Assembly: GCA_041165345.1 (NCBI GenBank)
Contig: JBEANQ010000018.1
Span: 1 to 22,399 of the forward strand
Direction of reading: 5' to 3'
Source: JBBKWH01 sp041165345
GTDB lineage: Bacteria > Pseudomonadota > Gammaproteobacteria > Pseudomonadales > Moraxellaceae
DNA length: 22,399 nt
A program made the translations under genes and the position numbers. Below are positions 14,581 through 21,898 of the stretch, in pieces. The notes under the pieces are model-generated. The model was not told where the DNA came from. It ran no database searches and saw only the letters and a program-made list of their open reading frames with translations. The first letter of the stretch is position 1. The number at the start of each line of letters is the position of its first letter.

Positions 14581-15023
14581 GAATGACTCCTATTTTTGGT
14601 GCGGCGCACCAAGCCATATAAACGGACTGCGAACACAAAAAGACTGCGATTAACGGGTGGGCAGGTGGGCGCATGGGCTTGCTTAACGGATAGGGCTGCA
14701 TCAAACCATGTAGCCGCTTCAGACCACGTTGGGATACGTTTTGTGCCTGTATCGTCGTTACAGATGTAAAGCTGGACGTTAGATTCAGCGACTAAGCCGT
14801 CGTGCAAAAACGCCGCTTGCGCCCAATAAAAGTTCATCGCCTGCCAACCAAAGAGCCACCGCAATAGCGTAGGGATCGACGCACCGTTACTGTAAAAACC
14901 AGCTGGCACGTCAACGTAGTCGCCCTGTTTTGTGTCGCTCAGATAAAACCGAAACGTATGACGTGTGCGATATACGCCATAGCCACAGGGCGTGATGTCG
15001 AGCTGTGCTGTATAGCTGCTCAT
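14577..15023 (-). CDS. DUF1353 family protein in the fibre cassette
   Basis: 148 aa with the DUF1353 pattern: VPAGFYSNGASIPTLLRWLF near residues 40-59, the AQAAFLHDGLV motif near 70, a W-E-A segment (WSEAATWFDAAL) and a hydrophobic C-terminal helix with a basic end. The conserved His-Asp of FLHD suggests a catalytic or metal-binding site, but the family's activity is not established to my knowledge. It is common in phage tail regions. The ATGA overlaps at both ends link it with the preceding gene and the sheath N-piece. Confidence 0.8.
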   Translation of the reverse strand: MSSYTAQLDITPCGYGVYRTRHTFRFYLSDTKQGDYVDVPAGFYSNGASIPTLLRWLFGWQAMNFYWAQAAFLHDGLVAESNVQLYICNDDTGTKRIPTWSEAATWFDAALSVKQAHAPTCPPVNRSLFVFAVRLYGLVRRTKNRSHS

Positions 15024-15580
15024 ACGGCAAACCCTCCTAGCACTTTTTTTGCGTGTGCAAGTGCCACCGCTACCGCAGCATCAACAGATGCATGATCAGT
15101 GGCGGCATCAATCGCCCAACCCGCAGTACGGCGCATCCCACTGATCTGGCCGTTGACCCACTCTTTTTGCTGCACGCGCTCAATAATTTTGGCGCACAGA
15201 TCATCAATCGCTTCGCCGGTGACGGATGCTTCTTGATAAATCGCTGAATAAAGAGGGATTGGCACACCCTGATAGACATAGGCCAATGCGGCTTGGGCTT
15301 TGGCCTCAAAATTAGCGACCTCGGATTTTGGGATGCCAGATGCAGTAGTGATCCGCTCAATAAATGCATCAGCTTTGTCAGCGAGTAGCTGTTTAGCTTG
15401 CAGCTTGTAATCAGGCAGTGGCGGCTTGGGTGATTCAGCAATAATCGACTCAAGTACACCACCAGCCATCAACCATGCGAAATAGGTTTGGTATGAGGCG
15501 TCGGACTCAATCTGTGGCACGATGACCCCGCTGGCCGCATCACGAATAGTTCCAAACTGGTCTACTGTATATAAGCTCAT
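15020..15580 (-). CDS. Putative fibre-associated / fibre-assembly-like protein
   Basis: 186 aa, mostly helical. The N-terminus MSLYTVDQFGTIRDAASGVI and the YQTYFAWLMAGGVLES segment (residues about 30-45) resemble the beginning of phage fibre-assembly proteins. The middle (QAKQLLADKADAFIERITTA, then SGIPKSEVANFEAKAQAAL) resembles DUF4376-like regions. The C-terminal part has several Ala-rich helices and ends in KKVLGGFAV. It follows directly after a fibre-like gene with an ATGA overlap, which supports a chaperone or accessory role. The identification is by pattern and position only. Confidence 0.5.
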   Translation of the reverse strand: MSLYTVDQFGTIRDAASGVIVPQIESDASYQTYFAWLMAGGVLESIIAESPKPPLPDYKLQAKQLLADKADAFIERITTASGIPKSEVANFEAKAQAALAYVYQGVPIPLYSAIYQEASVTGEAIDDLCAKIIERVQQKEWVNGQISGMRRTAGWAIDAATDHASVDAAVAVALAHAKKVLGGFAV

Positions 15581-16671
15581 CGCGGACTATCTCCATATCC
15601 GTCAAATACAACTAAAGAGGCCGCTGCTGCCGTCGAACCATTACTGATCCACCAATACGGCGCAAAAAAACCGCTGGTGATGTTGTCGTTTAGATTGAGT
15701 TTCGCAAACTCACCGGATGCGACAGCACCAGTGTTAATACACACGACATCCCAAAACACCCGACCGGTGTTTTTTGGGCTATGTATGGTTAGGCGATAAA
15801 CATTGACGAGACTGTTGGCGGGAAAGTTGGCACCCAAGTCAATTGGGGTTGTGACGCTTGCATTGGCAGAATAGATTTGCAGGTTTGTATCAGTACTGCG
15901 TTTAATTAAACCGATGACACGCGTTAATGTGTTTGGTTCAACATTCGTGGGTGCGGCAGTTTGTATCGTCAATCCAATAAACATCCGCGCACCCGTCACG
16001 GCGGTTGCATCATCTCTGGTAAATTCGAGTTCAAACCTAAAACCGGTATTATAATAAGACTGTGCTGTCGCACTATTATAAAAAAAATGACGCTGCCCAC
16101 CATATGCATATACGATATTGCCTGCGATGGCAGTTGTTTGATATGCAACACGAGTGCGCGTTGTGATGTGATCGGTTGAGGTGCCGTTAAATCCAATTGC
16201 ACGGAGGCTTTGGCCGGACACTGTCATGGCAATATTATAAAAATTAGGCGCAACATTTGATGATGCAACGCTCATGGTCCAAACTGCATTACTCGCAAGG
16301 CTGGGCTGTGCCGTGAGAGATACACCGTAGCCATCTGTCCATGCCAATGCCGCACGCGCAGCACGTTGCCGCGTGTGGGTGACGACTTGGGTCGTTGCAG
16401 AGGGAGTGATGGGTGCATTGTCGACTGTGATGAGTAAGTTACCGGCACTGTCAATCGCAGTCTTTGCCGCGCCAGCCGTTAAGCCACCACTGTTGTATTG
16501 CACTTGACCGGCCGTGCCTGCTGCGTTCGCACGGTACGCCACAACCGTACCGCTGCTGTTTGTCACATACTGATCAAAGCCCGCACCGACCCGCACAAAA
16601 TAGATCGTGTCCGCGTCAAGTGTGGCGGGTAATGCGCTGACGATTTTCTGATGTGCAATGCGAGTAGCCAT
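15577..16671 (-). CDS. Fibre-like structural protein with C-terminal beta domain
   Basis: 364 aa. The N-terminal ~50 residues (IVSALPATLDADTIYFVRVG, then YVTNSSGTVV) match in pattern the N-terminus of the preceding gene (LPATL, then A.YF, then Y-T-x-x-SG), so both probably attach through the same module. Residues 55-90 are Gly/Ala/Thr-rich. The remaining ~270 residues are beta-rich with aromatic and Thr/Asn content, including FNGTSTDHITTRTRV and GFFAPYWWISNGST, as in lectin-like or jelly-roll receptor-binding heads. A head, neck or tail fibre is likely. Part of the gene around 15950-16270 is locally AT-richer than its surroundings. Confidence 0.6.
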   Translation of the reverse strand: MATRIAHQKIVSALPATLDADTIYFVRVGAGFDQYVTNSSGTVVAYRANAAGTAGQVQYNSGGLTAGAAKTAIDSAGNLLITVDNAPITPSATTQVVTHTRQRAARAALAWTDGYGVSLTAQPSLASNAVWTMSVASSNVAPNFYNIAMTVSGQSLRAIGFNGTSTDHITTRTRVAYQTTAIAGNIVYAYGGQRHFFYNSATAQSYYNTGFRFELEFTRDDATAVTGARMFIGLTIQTAAPTNVEPNTLTRVIGLIKRSTDTNLQIYSANASVTTPIDLGANFPANSLVNVYRLTIHSPKNTGRVFWDVVCINTGAVASGEFAKLNLNDNITSGFFAPYWWISNGSTAAAASLVVFDGYGDSPR

Positions 16672-16675
16672 ATCA

Positions 16676-17230
16676 TCACCAGTTGGTGGTTGCCCACGCT
16701 TGCACCGGATTGCCGTTTAACGTCAGTCCGTTGGCGTCAGCACCTAGCGCATCTAGGATGGCTTTGTTGGCATGGGTGTGACTTTGGCCAACCGCAGTAT
16801 CAATCTGTGCCGGTGTTGAGTTCGGGCGACCGCTGATGCTCGACCATGCAACAGACACATCCATGCTTTCGTATTCGCACAACTTGCTCCACGTCGTGTT
16901 TGATTCACGCCATGCGTATAGGGCTGCACCACTGGTGACTGTGGTGTCACCGGTTGCATCAACCACCAGTGCCATAAAGTTGCGGGCAGCACCGGCGGCC
17001 AGCGCATTGCGGGCGCTAATGTCGGCCACAATTTCTAGTGCATTAAAGTCGGCCAGCTTGCTGTTAATCAGCGCATTGATCATCGCGCTATTACCAATCG
17101 ACTTGGCAACCCCACTGGCATCGGTAATATACGATTCAGCGTAGGTGGCATTTTGGATAAAATAAAATGCGTTGGGTGCTAGTGTGGCTGGTAATGCGGT
17201 CAACTGAAAAAACTTGAGTGGGGTACTCAT
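16676..17230 (-). CDS. Short fibre-like protein
   Basis: 184 aa from the ATG at 17230, 4 nt after the stop of the previous gene; an in-frame ATG further upstream is inside that gene and is rejected. The N-terminus (FFQLTALPATLAPNAFYFIQ, then YITDASG) is the same module as in the next gene. A central region (LVVDATGDTTVTSGAALYAW) is common in phage fibres. The C-terminal WSSISGRPNSTPAQIDTAVG followed by SHTHANKAILDAL is the short collagen-like/SHTH linker found in many prophage fibres. It ends in AWATTNW. It may be a truncated fibre or a connector for the longer one. Confidence 0.6.
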   Translation of the reverse strand: MSTPLKFFQLTALPATLAPNAFYFIQNATYAESYITDASGVAKSIGNSAMINALINSKLADFNALEIVADISARNALAAGAARNFMALVVDATGDTTVTSGAALYAWRESNTTWSKLCEYESMDVSVAWSSISGRPNSTPAQIDTAVGQSHTHANKAILDALGADANGLTLNGNPVQAWATTNW

Positions 17231-17234
17231 AAAA

Positions 17235-17429
17235 TCACCATTCCGTTTGCGCCCATTGTGTTGCGGCTTGTACTGCGTTGAGTGTGGTTTGCATCTGTGC
17301 GAGTTGTTCAGCGACGTGGATCGGTGAAACAATCACGGCGTTAGAACGCACAATGGTTTGCTTATGACCATCGCTTTGTTTGATCACCGTGCGGTTCTGA
17401 CCGCTGATGCTGATCACGGTCTGGGGCAT
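17235..17429 (-). CDS. Small protein of the fibre cassette, function unknown
   Basis: 64 aa. A beta-like N-terminus (QTVISISGQNRTVIKQSDGH) is followed by a helical C-terminus (EQLAQMQTTLNAVQAATQWA), which could make a trimeric coil. GGAG lies 7 nt before the ATG, and the start shares its A with the stop of the previous gene (TAATG). The good ribosome site and tight packing support expression. Confidence 0.65.
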   Translation of the reverse strand: MPQTVISISGQNRTVIKQSDGHKQTIVRSNAVIVSPIHVAEQLAQMQTTLNAVQAATQWAQTEW

Positions 17430-17749
17430 TAGGTTCTCCGCGTCACGGCACGGATGACTTCAACGGTGCGCGTATCGGTCGAGATCACAGCACCGGCGAT
17501 GGCATATCGAATATCCATGACCAAATGACCGACTTTAAAGGTGGCTGTTTCGGCAGCAGACAGCGATAAGTAATAGTCACCAACGGTGTCCAAACGACTC
17601 ACGGTCAGCCTTGCCACGACACGACCACTGGAGTCTTGCAGGTCGGCATCAATGGTGATGTCATCTAACGGAATGGCTTCCCCGCTGTCCGTTTGATAGC
17701 TACAGGTCAGGCCGAAGCTATTGCCTTGTTTAAACTCAAAATCAGCCAT
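17429..17749 (-). CDS. Small beta-sandwich protein (BppU-N-like), fibre cassette
   Basis: 106 aa. FEFKQGNSFGLTCSYQTDSG, then DITIDADLQDSSGRVVARL and HLVMDIRYAIAGAVISTDTR give a regular beta-strand pattern. This resembles the N-terminal domain of phage baseplate upper proteins (BppU-like) that carry fibres. The start overlaps the gp37 stop by 8 nt. It may be the adaptor that links the following fibres to the virion; this is inference from fold pattern and order. Confidence 0.6.
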   Translation of the reverse strand: MADFEFKQGNSFGLTCSYQTDSGEAIPLDDITIDADLQDSSGRVVARLTVSRLDTVGDYYLSLSAAETATFKVGHLVMDIRYAIAGAVISTDTRTVEVIRAVTRRT

Positions 17750-18332
17750 GCGTGGTCACCAAATCATCGAGCAAGACCCGATGGTCTTGCACATAATCAA
17801 TGCTGATGCGCTCTATATACTGCGCAGTGTCGGACTCAGGGTCAGGCACGCTGATGGTGCATTCGGTCGTAAACGACTGTGCGAGGACAGACACCGCTTC
17901 GCTTTGAGTTTTTGTATTAAAGATCGTCCGTATTGCACCGAGTTCCATCGGACGGATCGATGTGATACCAAATTGCTGGCCCAATACGGCACAGATAACG
18001 TCGTCCAGTAGCTGAAATGTGCCCACGCTAACCATCTGGCCATCAATATTGACTCCATGCCGTGCGGTTTCTTCTGTGCGAATTGAGCGAGCGCCGACCA
18101 TCACGCTAAAGGTCAGTGGGATTTTGTATTTGCGTGCGCCGAGTTTTTCGGGTTTTCCCGACCCATCAAACGTTGTCCAAACCGCTGGAAAGCGTTGCAC
18201 CACTTGGGCAAAGTCGCGGTCATCGTTAAAGTCAAAGTCACCCGCGTAGGTTTTAATGTCGGCAATATAGGGGCGGTTTAATGCCTTGATGGCATCTTTT
18301 ATCCCTTGTTCGATTTGAGCGAGGGGCAGCAT
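17742..18332 (-). CDS. Mu gp37-like protein (DUF1834, gene K region)
   Basis: 196 aa from the ATG at 18332, one base after the gp36 stop. MLPLAQIEQGIKDAIKALNR, then DFAQVVQRFPAVWTTFDGSG, GARSIRTEETARHGVN and YQLLDD-like GTFQLLDDVICAVLG are typical of the Mu gp37 family, which acts at the head-tail joining or tail terminator step. A longer frame (MATGGGDML) would overlap gp36 by 20 nt and is less likely. The gene is followed by an unusual fibre cassette rather than by the sheath. Confidence 0.85.
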   Translation of the reverse strand: MLPLAQIEQGIKDAIKALNRPYIADIKTYAGDFDFNDDRDFAQVVQRFPAVWTTFDGSGKPEKLGARKYKIPLTFSVMVGARSIRTEETARHGVNIDGQMVSVGTFQLLDDVICAVLGQQFGITSIRPMELGAIRTIFNTKTQSEAVSVLAQSFTTECTISVPDPESDTAQYIERISIDYVQDHRVLLDDLVTTHG

Positions 18333-18333
18333 G

Positions 18334-18762
18334 TCACCACCCCCCGTTGCCAAAGTCGTTTGACCGCCGATTGGTCATGATCACATCTTGAGTAGACGCC
18401 GACGCAGGCTGGCCACCTGCGGGCGTCACACCAATCGACAACTTACCGGCTGCAATATTTTCTAACGACTTGATCGCCGCCTTGTAGCGCACCTCATCAC
18501 GCTCGGTTTGACGGGACAGCCCGACAGCCGCGTGATAGCGAGCCAAATCACACGCCAGCCCGAGCAAAAAGGCTGGAGCAGCGCTGACTGGCACGCTATA
18601 TCGAGACATCAAATAGCCATCAACTTCTGAGTTAGCCATGTCCAGTGCTGGTGCGAGCTTTTCAGTATTGATTTGGCCTGTGTACGGCGGCTGGCTATCG
18701 GTGAGCGCAATGATTTCATGCTCACCGAATCGGGCTACCATGCGCTCAAGGGTGGCGTACAT
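18334..18762 (-). CDS. Mu gp36-like protein (DUF1320)
   Basis: 142 aa. MYATLERMVARFGEHEIIAL, then ALDMANSEVDGYLMSRYSVP and ACDLARYHAAVGLS are clear DUF1320 landmarks. The family is the head completion or connector component after the capsid gene in Mu-like phages. It starts 2 nt after the capsid stop, and its stop is separated by one base from the gp37 start. Confidence 0.9.
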   Translation of the reverse strand: MYATLERMVARFGEHEIIALTDSQPPYTGQINTEKLAPALDMANSEVDGYLMSRYSVPVSAAPAFLLGLACDLARYHAAVGLSRQTERDEVRYKAAIKSLENIAAGKLSIGVTPAGGQPASASTQDVIMTNRRSNDFGNGGW

Positions 18763-18764
18763 GG

Positions 18765-19673
18765 TTAGGCCACCGTACCTGTTGAGCCGTAAGCAAGCTG
18801 CCAGTGACCAAAACCAGCCGCAGCACGTGCTTCAGCACCAAACAAAAACACACCTTCCATAAATACAGTCGGGGAATCCATGCTGGTCTGTTGCACAAAA
18901 ACTGGCTTTTTACGATCTTGGTAGATGTACGGTTTGACAGGCTTGGTGGTGTCAAGCAAGTACCACGCGTTGTCATCGGTCAGACGAGGTTCTTCAACGA
19001 CTTCACATACACCTTTGTACGGGTTAGGTTTGCCGTCTTCTAACCGATCAGTTGTCATCAAAGCACGGGCGGTATCACCTTGTGCGACCGGCACAAGCAA
19101 CACATTTGGCCTTACATTCAGCGGGCGGCCTTGATCATCTTTCTGTTGCATCATTGCTGTACGTGCTGCACCAAATGACCCCTGTGCTTTCGCCAGTGTT
19201 TCAATCGACAGCTTTTTGTTGCCTTTATTACTTGCGGTGGTTTTTCCATTCGGGTGGTTATCAGCAATAAACGGCTTGCCGTCATAGCACTTGGCCGCGA
19301 ATGACTTATTGACCAGCTCAAAAATCAATTCATCTGGTAACTGCTTGGCTGACCACGCTGCACTTTCAGCTTGTGGCTTGTAGATGCCCAGTTGATCATC
19401 TTCAATGTCATTGCGTGCGACCTCGATGGTGGCGGCAAAGTTCTCATTGACGATGGCGTAGCTGTAATTTTGCAGCTTCTTGATTTCTTTCTTACCGACC
19501 CAGCGTTCCATTTTTGGAAAATTACCCAGCCAGTCATATTTGACATAACCACCGGTACTGGGAACAGTCATGGCGATTTTTTGATAATTGGTTTGGACAG
19601 CATCAAACGTATTGTTAAATGTTGTCTTCAGATTCATAAAAATGGCATTTAGTGCCGCATGTGTGACGTTCAT
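18765..19673 (-). CDS. Major capsid protein, Mu gpT-like
   Basis: 302 aa from the ATG at 19673, which overlaps the preceding stop (ATGA) and has GGAG about 10 nt upstream; the ATG at 19682 has the SD only one base away. MNVTHAALNAIFMNLKTTFN, then YQKIAMTVPSTGG, YDWLGNFPKMERWVG, FAATIEVARNDIEDDQLGIY and KPFIADNHPNGK match Mu gpT throughout. The length is close to Mu gpT (305 aa). It forms the icosahedral head shell on the Z scaffold. Confidence 0.95.
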   Translation of the reverse strand: MNVTHAALNAIFMNLKTTFNNTFDAVQTNYQKIAMTVPSTGGYVKYDWLGNFPKMERWVGKKEIKKLQNYSYAIVNENFAATIEVARNDIEDDQLGIYKPQAESAAWSAKQLPDELIFELVNKSFAAKCYDGKPFIADNHPNGKTTASNKGNKKLSIETLAKAQGSFGAARTAMMQQKDDQGRPLNVRPNVLLVPVAQGDTARALMTTDRLEDGKPNPYKGVCEVVEEPRLTDDNAWYLLDTTKPVKPYIYQDRKKPVFVQQTSMDSPTVFMEGVFLFGAEARAAAGFGHWQLAYGSTGTVA

Positions 19674-20074
19674 TCTACCCATACTCCTTCAGAATCAATG
19701 CCTACGACACGGCCACACGCAGAACGTGTCCCTGTGCCATCTGTGGCGGCGACGGTTTGGTTATCTTCGACGTAGCAGAGCTTGCCGATGCTGGCTTGCG
19801 TGACTGGACTAATTGCACTATTGGCAAACTGAAATGTAGAGTCATTGCGCACCAGTAGTGACACATCACCATCTGCGCCACCCGTGTTATCGACTGCATG
19901 TTCAGCGCGACCCATATATGTCAGATCAGGGTCGGTATCGCCTTGAACAGCAAAACCATCAGCGTTCACACACACAATTGATCCGGCAAAAATTATCGCA
20001 CTGGCAGCCACCAACACTTGCAGTAGCCCACGGTCTCTGCGGCTGGTATTGCGGTCTTGAGTCATCGCAACCAT
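19670..20074 (-). CDS. Small head protein between scaffold and capsid (decoration-like)
   Basis: 134 aa. An N-terminal segment with basic residues (DRNTSRRDRGLLQVLVAASA) is followed by a beta-rich part (GSIVCVNADGFAVQGDTDPD, YMGRAEHAVDNTGGADG, IGKLCYVEDNQTVAATDGTG, CGRVVGIDSEGVWVE). The pattern resembles DUF2190-like capsid cement proteins coded beside capsid genes. AGGAG lies 7 nt before the ATG, and the gap to the protease stop is 2 nt. The role in stabilising the head is inferred. Confidence 0.7.
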   Translation of the reverse strand: MVAMTQDRNTSRRDRGLLQVLVAASAIIFAGSIVCVNADGFAVQGDTDPDLTYMGRAEHAVDNTGGADGDVSLLVRNDSTFQFANSAISPVTQASIGKLCYVEDNQTVAATDGTGTRSACGRVVGIDSEGVWVE

Positions 20075-20076
20075 GA

Positions 20077-20640
20077 TTAAGCTCCTGTCATTTGGGCGGG
20101 GTCATAGCCAAACTGAGCGGCAACTAACTGCATCTCAGGTGTGACTAGACTGTTGTTATGCTGCTGGCTGTTGGCCGCAACTGTGTTTGATTGCTTGCCG
20201 AGCAATGCAGCAATCTTGGGTGCGCGGCTTAAATAGTCTTTGAGCGCATCAGGGTTTGACTCACCCAAATTGGTTGCCCACGCTTTCATATCGTCACCCA
20301 GCAAACGGCCATCGCTACACGCAGCAACGATCAGCTCTTCAAGTTCGTTAGACTTGGCGGCTTGGCTTAGGGTGGCAATTTGTGCATGCAGGGCAGACGC
20401 AACGGCGATGGGTACAAACTTGGCGGGGTCGGGGGTGGCTTGGCTGTTGGCCGCAACCTTGGTGTTGAGGGCTGCAAGAGCATCAAATAAGTTATGGGTG
20501 TTGGCGGCCATCGCTGTGCCAGTCTCGGCTTCGATTTTGGCCATTGCTTTTTTGAGTTCTGCCATGATTTCGGCAGCGGTTGCGAGCGTTGGCAGGTTCA
20601 GCATCCAGCGCAAATGCTCAAGCAGTTCTTCAAGATCCAT
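20077..20640 (-). CDS. Scaffold protein Z, nested in-frame in the protease gene
   Basis: 187 aa from an internal ATG at 20640 in the same frame as the protease gene. AGGAG sits 7 nt upstream, a better site than that of the full gene. MDLEELLEHLRWMLNLPTLA and the following long Ala/Lys/Glu helices fit a scaffold. In Mu, Z is made this way as the C-terminal part of I, and the present gene has the same design. It should fill the prohead and be removed by the protease. Confidence 0.75.
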   Translation of the reverse strand: MDLEELLEHLRWMLNLPTLATAAEIMAELKKAMAKIEAETGTAMAANTHNLFDALAALNTKVAANSQATPDPAKFVPIAVASALHAQIATLSQAAKSNELEELIVAACSDGRLLGDDMKAWATNLGESNPDALKDYLSRAPKIAALLGKQSNTVAANSQQHNNSLVTPEMQLVAAQFGYDPAQMTGA

Positions 20641-21165
20641 CACGGACTCCTGTTGGGTTAAAAATTCCTGAGCCGCAGCAGCCAAAGTCGCTTCGGGCAG
20701 GTGGTCAATGTTTGGGGTGTTGGTGAGTGACGCGTGCAATAGGGCAACGATTTGCCCGTTTTTGGCATACGAAAAAACTGGGGATAGGTAACGGTATTCC
20801 TTGGATTCGATTTGTGTAGCGGCGCGAGGCGTCCAGTCCCAATTGCTTGAGCAGATGCCTACACCTGCCACATATTCAAATGCACCCGACTTGCACCAAC
20901 CTGCTGCTGGGGCTTCCTGTCCAGTTTCTTTTGATTTGAGTGTCGCGTGTTCCCAGTCAACGACCATGTCGATACTGCGTTGATTCAGTGCAGCAACAAT
21001 GCGCTGCCCGTTTGCAGGCGTCAGCACCCAGCCATCTGTAGCGGTGGGTTCAAAGGGTCGGCCATCAATCCCCCTAAAACTGCCTTCAGGCACAAGCACC
21101 AGATACTGTTGATCGGGTGTGAGGTTCAGGGCGATGGCGCACGCGGCGACGAAGAGTGTGTTCAT
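20077..21165 (-). CDS. Head maturation protease, Mu gpI-like (with C-terminal scaffold)
   Basis: 362 aa, the length of Mu I (361). The protease domain is in the first ~190 residues: QYLVLVPEGSFRGIDGRPFE, then DMVVDWEHATLKSKETGQEA, AAGWCKSGAFEYVAGVGICS, DWTPRAATQIESKEYRYLSP and HASLTNTPNIDHL. All are hallmarks of the Mu-like prohead protease family. The C-terminal half is helical scaffold with an internal start at 20640. The start codon is preceded by the hairpin CCGCA-TTCT-TGCGG and a copy of the 18-bp element; no clear SD is visible. Confidence 0.93.
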   Translation of the reverse strand: MNTLFVAACAIALNLTPDQQYLVLVPEGSFRGIDGRPFEPTATDGWVLTPANGQRIVAALNQRSIDMVVDWEHATLKSKETGQEAPAAGWCKSGAFEYVAGVGICSSNWDWTPRAATQIESKEYRYLSPVFSYAKNGQIVALLHASLTNTPNIDHLPEATLAAAAQEFLTQQESVMDLEELLEHLRWMLNLPTLATAAEIMAELKKAMAKIEAETGTAMAANTHNLFDALAALNTKVAANSQATPDPAKFVPIAVASALHAQIATLSQAAKSNELEELIVAACSDGRLLGDDMKAWATNLGESNPDALKDYLSRAPKIAALLGKQSNTVAANSQQHNNSLVTPEMQLVAAQFGYDPAQMTGA

Positions 21166-21333
21166 GCCGCAAGAATGCGGGGGCAGGGATCAAAGAATCA
21201 GACGGAACGGATTCCGAATGCGATGCGCAAAACAAGCGATTTAAGCGCGTGCAAATACAAATGCACATCAACACGCATGGAGTTTTGTTTTGTTTGATGG
21301 GTGGCGTTCTAACGCAGGTCTAACGGGGGTCTA
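21166..21333 (-). promoter_or_regulatory. Regulatory gap upstream of the protease gene
   Basis: 168 bp without a gene. In minus-strand order it holds an AT-rich part with a GTGCA/TGCAC inverted repeat, the 18-bp element (21198-21215) and a small hairpin CCGCA-TTCT-TGCGG ending at the ATG. In Mu a late promoter lies at this place (PI, upstream of I); by position this gap is a promoter candidate. No convincing -10/-35 pair is seen, as expected for an activator-dependent promoter. Confidence 0.5.
21198..21215 (-). promoter_or_regulatory. 18-bp repeated element, copy 4 (GGAATCCGTTCCGTCTGA)
   Basis: The element ends 32 nt before the protease start codon, in the largest gap of the phage part of the window. 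It has the same orientation as the three other copies. Confidence 0.65.
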
Positions 21334-21789
21334 TTATGGAAACGACGCCGACAAATAATAAGCACATGCATCTGCGACTGCTGCTTGTGCTTCAGGCTGC
21401 AAATTGCCGTTTTTATCCATCGGCAAATAGCGACGTTCAGGAATCTTCACGTTGCGCCCACGACCGGCCATGCCACCAAATTGATGAATGGCCGCATACG
21501 CAGTACTCTTTGCCGAACCAGCACCAATGGTTGCCGTGGTTGCAGTATATGAACCGACCACACTGGCTTTAAGACCATCCGCGCTCACTTGCAAGATCAT
21601 ACCGCCTTTTCGTTTGGTTTTAGGAGACAGCCCAGCCCAAGCTGGACGGCCTTGGCTATGAAAGTTGAGCAATGACTCGGTCACGAGATCTTCACTAATC
21701 GCCTTCATTAAAGGAGTGGCGTCACCGAGGTGTTGCGCTGCCTGCTGTAAGGCGTGTTGCAGTGCGGTGTTATTGAGTTGGATTTGCAT
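21334..21789 (-). CDS. Virion morphogenesis protein, Mu gpG-like
   Basis: 151 aa. QLNNTALQHALQQAAQHLGD, then MKAISEDLVTESLLNFHSQG, RPAWAGLSPKTKRK, ILQVSADGLKASVVGSYTAT, AIHQFGGMAGRGRNVKIPER and RRYLPMD are the markers of the phage virion morphogenesis family (Mu G, P2 S type), a tail completion or terminator function. GGGAGG lies about 8 nt before the ATG. It follows the F-like gene after a 108-bp gap that holds a tRNA-like sequence. Confidence 0.92.
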   Translation of the reverse strand: MQIQLNNTALQHALQQAAQHLGDATPLMKAISEDLVTESLLNFHSQGRPAWAGLSPKTKRKGGMILQVSADGLKASVVGSYTATTATIGAGSAKSTAYAAIHQFGGMAGRGRNVKIPERRYLPMDKNGNLQPEAQAAVADACAYYLSASFP

Positions 21790-21822
21790 TGACTATCCTC
21801 CCGACCACGTTAGAATAAATAG

Positions 21823-21898
21823 GTGGCTGTTGTTTCCAATGGGTAACGGTTGAGGGTCGAAAGATCGTCATGATTCGGTTCGAGTCCGACGCAGCCAC
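21823..21898 (+). other. tRNA-like sequence between F and G
   Basis: On the plus strand, opposite to all phage genes, GTGGCTG (21823-21829) pairs with CAGCCAC (21892-21898). Just inside the 3' arm is a classic T-arm, CGG-TTCGAGT-CCG, and near the 5' side a D-loop-like AATGGGTAAC. The total of 76 nt is tRNA-sized. No good anticodon arm can be folded; instead GGTC-GAAA-GATC makes a short hairpin with a GNRA loop. There is no encoded CCA. It could be a decayed tRNA or a tRNA mimic. Confidence 0.4.

Noticed and set aside
20240..20671. Plus-strand frame of 143 aa
   Set aside because: Antisense to the protease/scaffold gene, Ser/Ala-rich from mirror codons, no ribosome site or known pattern.
5035..21215. 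The four 18-bp copies as neisserial DNA uptake sequences
   Set aside because: Only TTCCGTCTGA resembles the GCCGTCTGAA core, the dyad GGAA-N4-TTCC is not part of it, and no copies are present in the host part.
21823..21898. A functional tRNA gene or phage attachment copy of tRNA-Arg
   Set aside because: No anticodon arm, no CCA, and the 3' half differs from that of the tRNA-Arg at 3887-3963.
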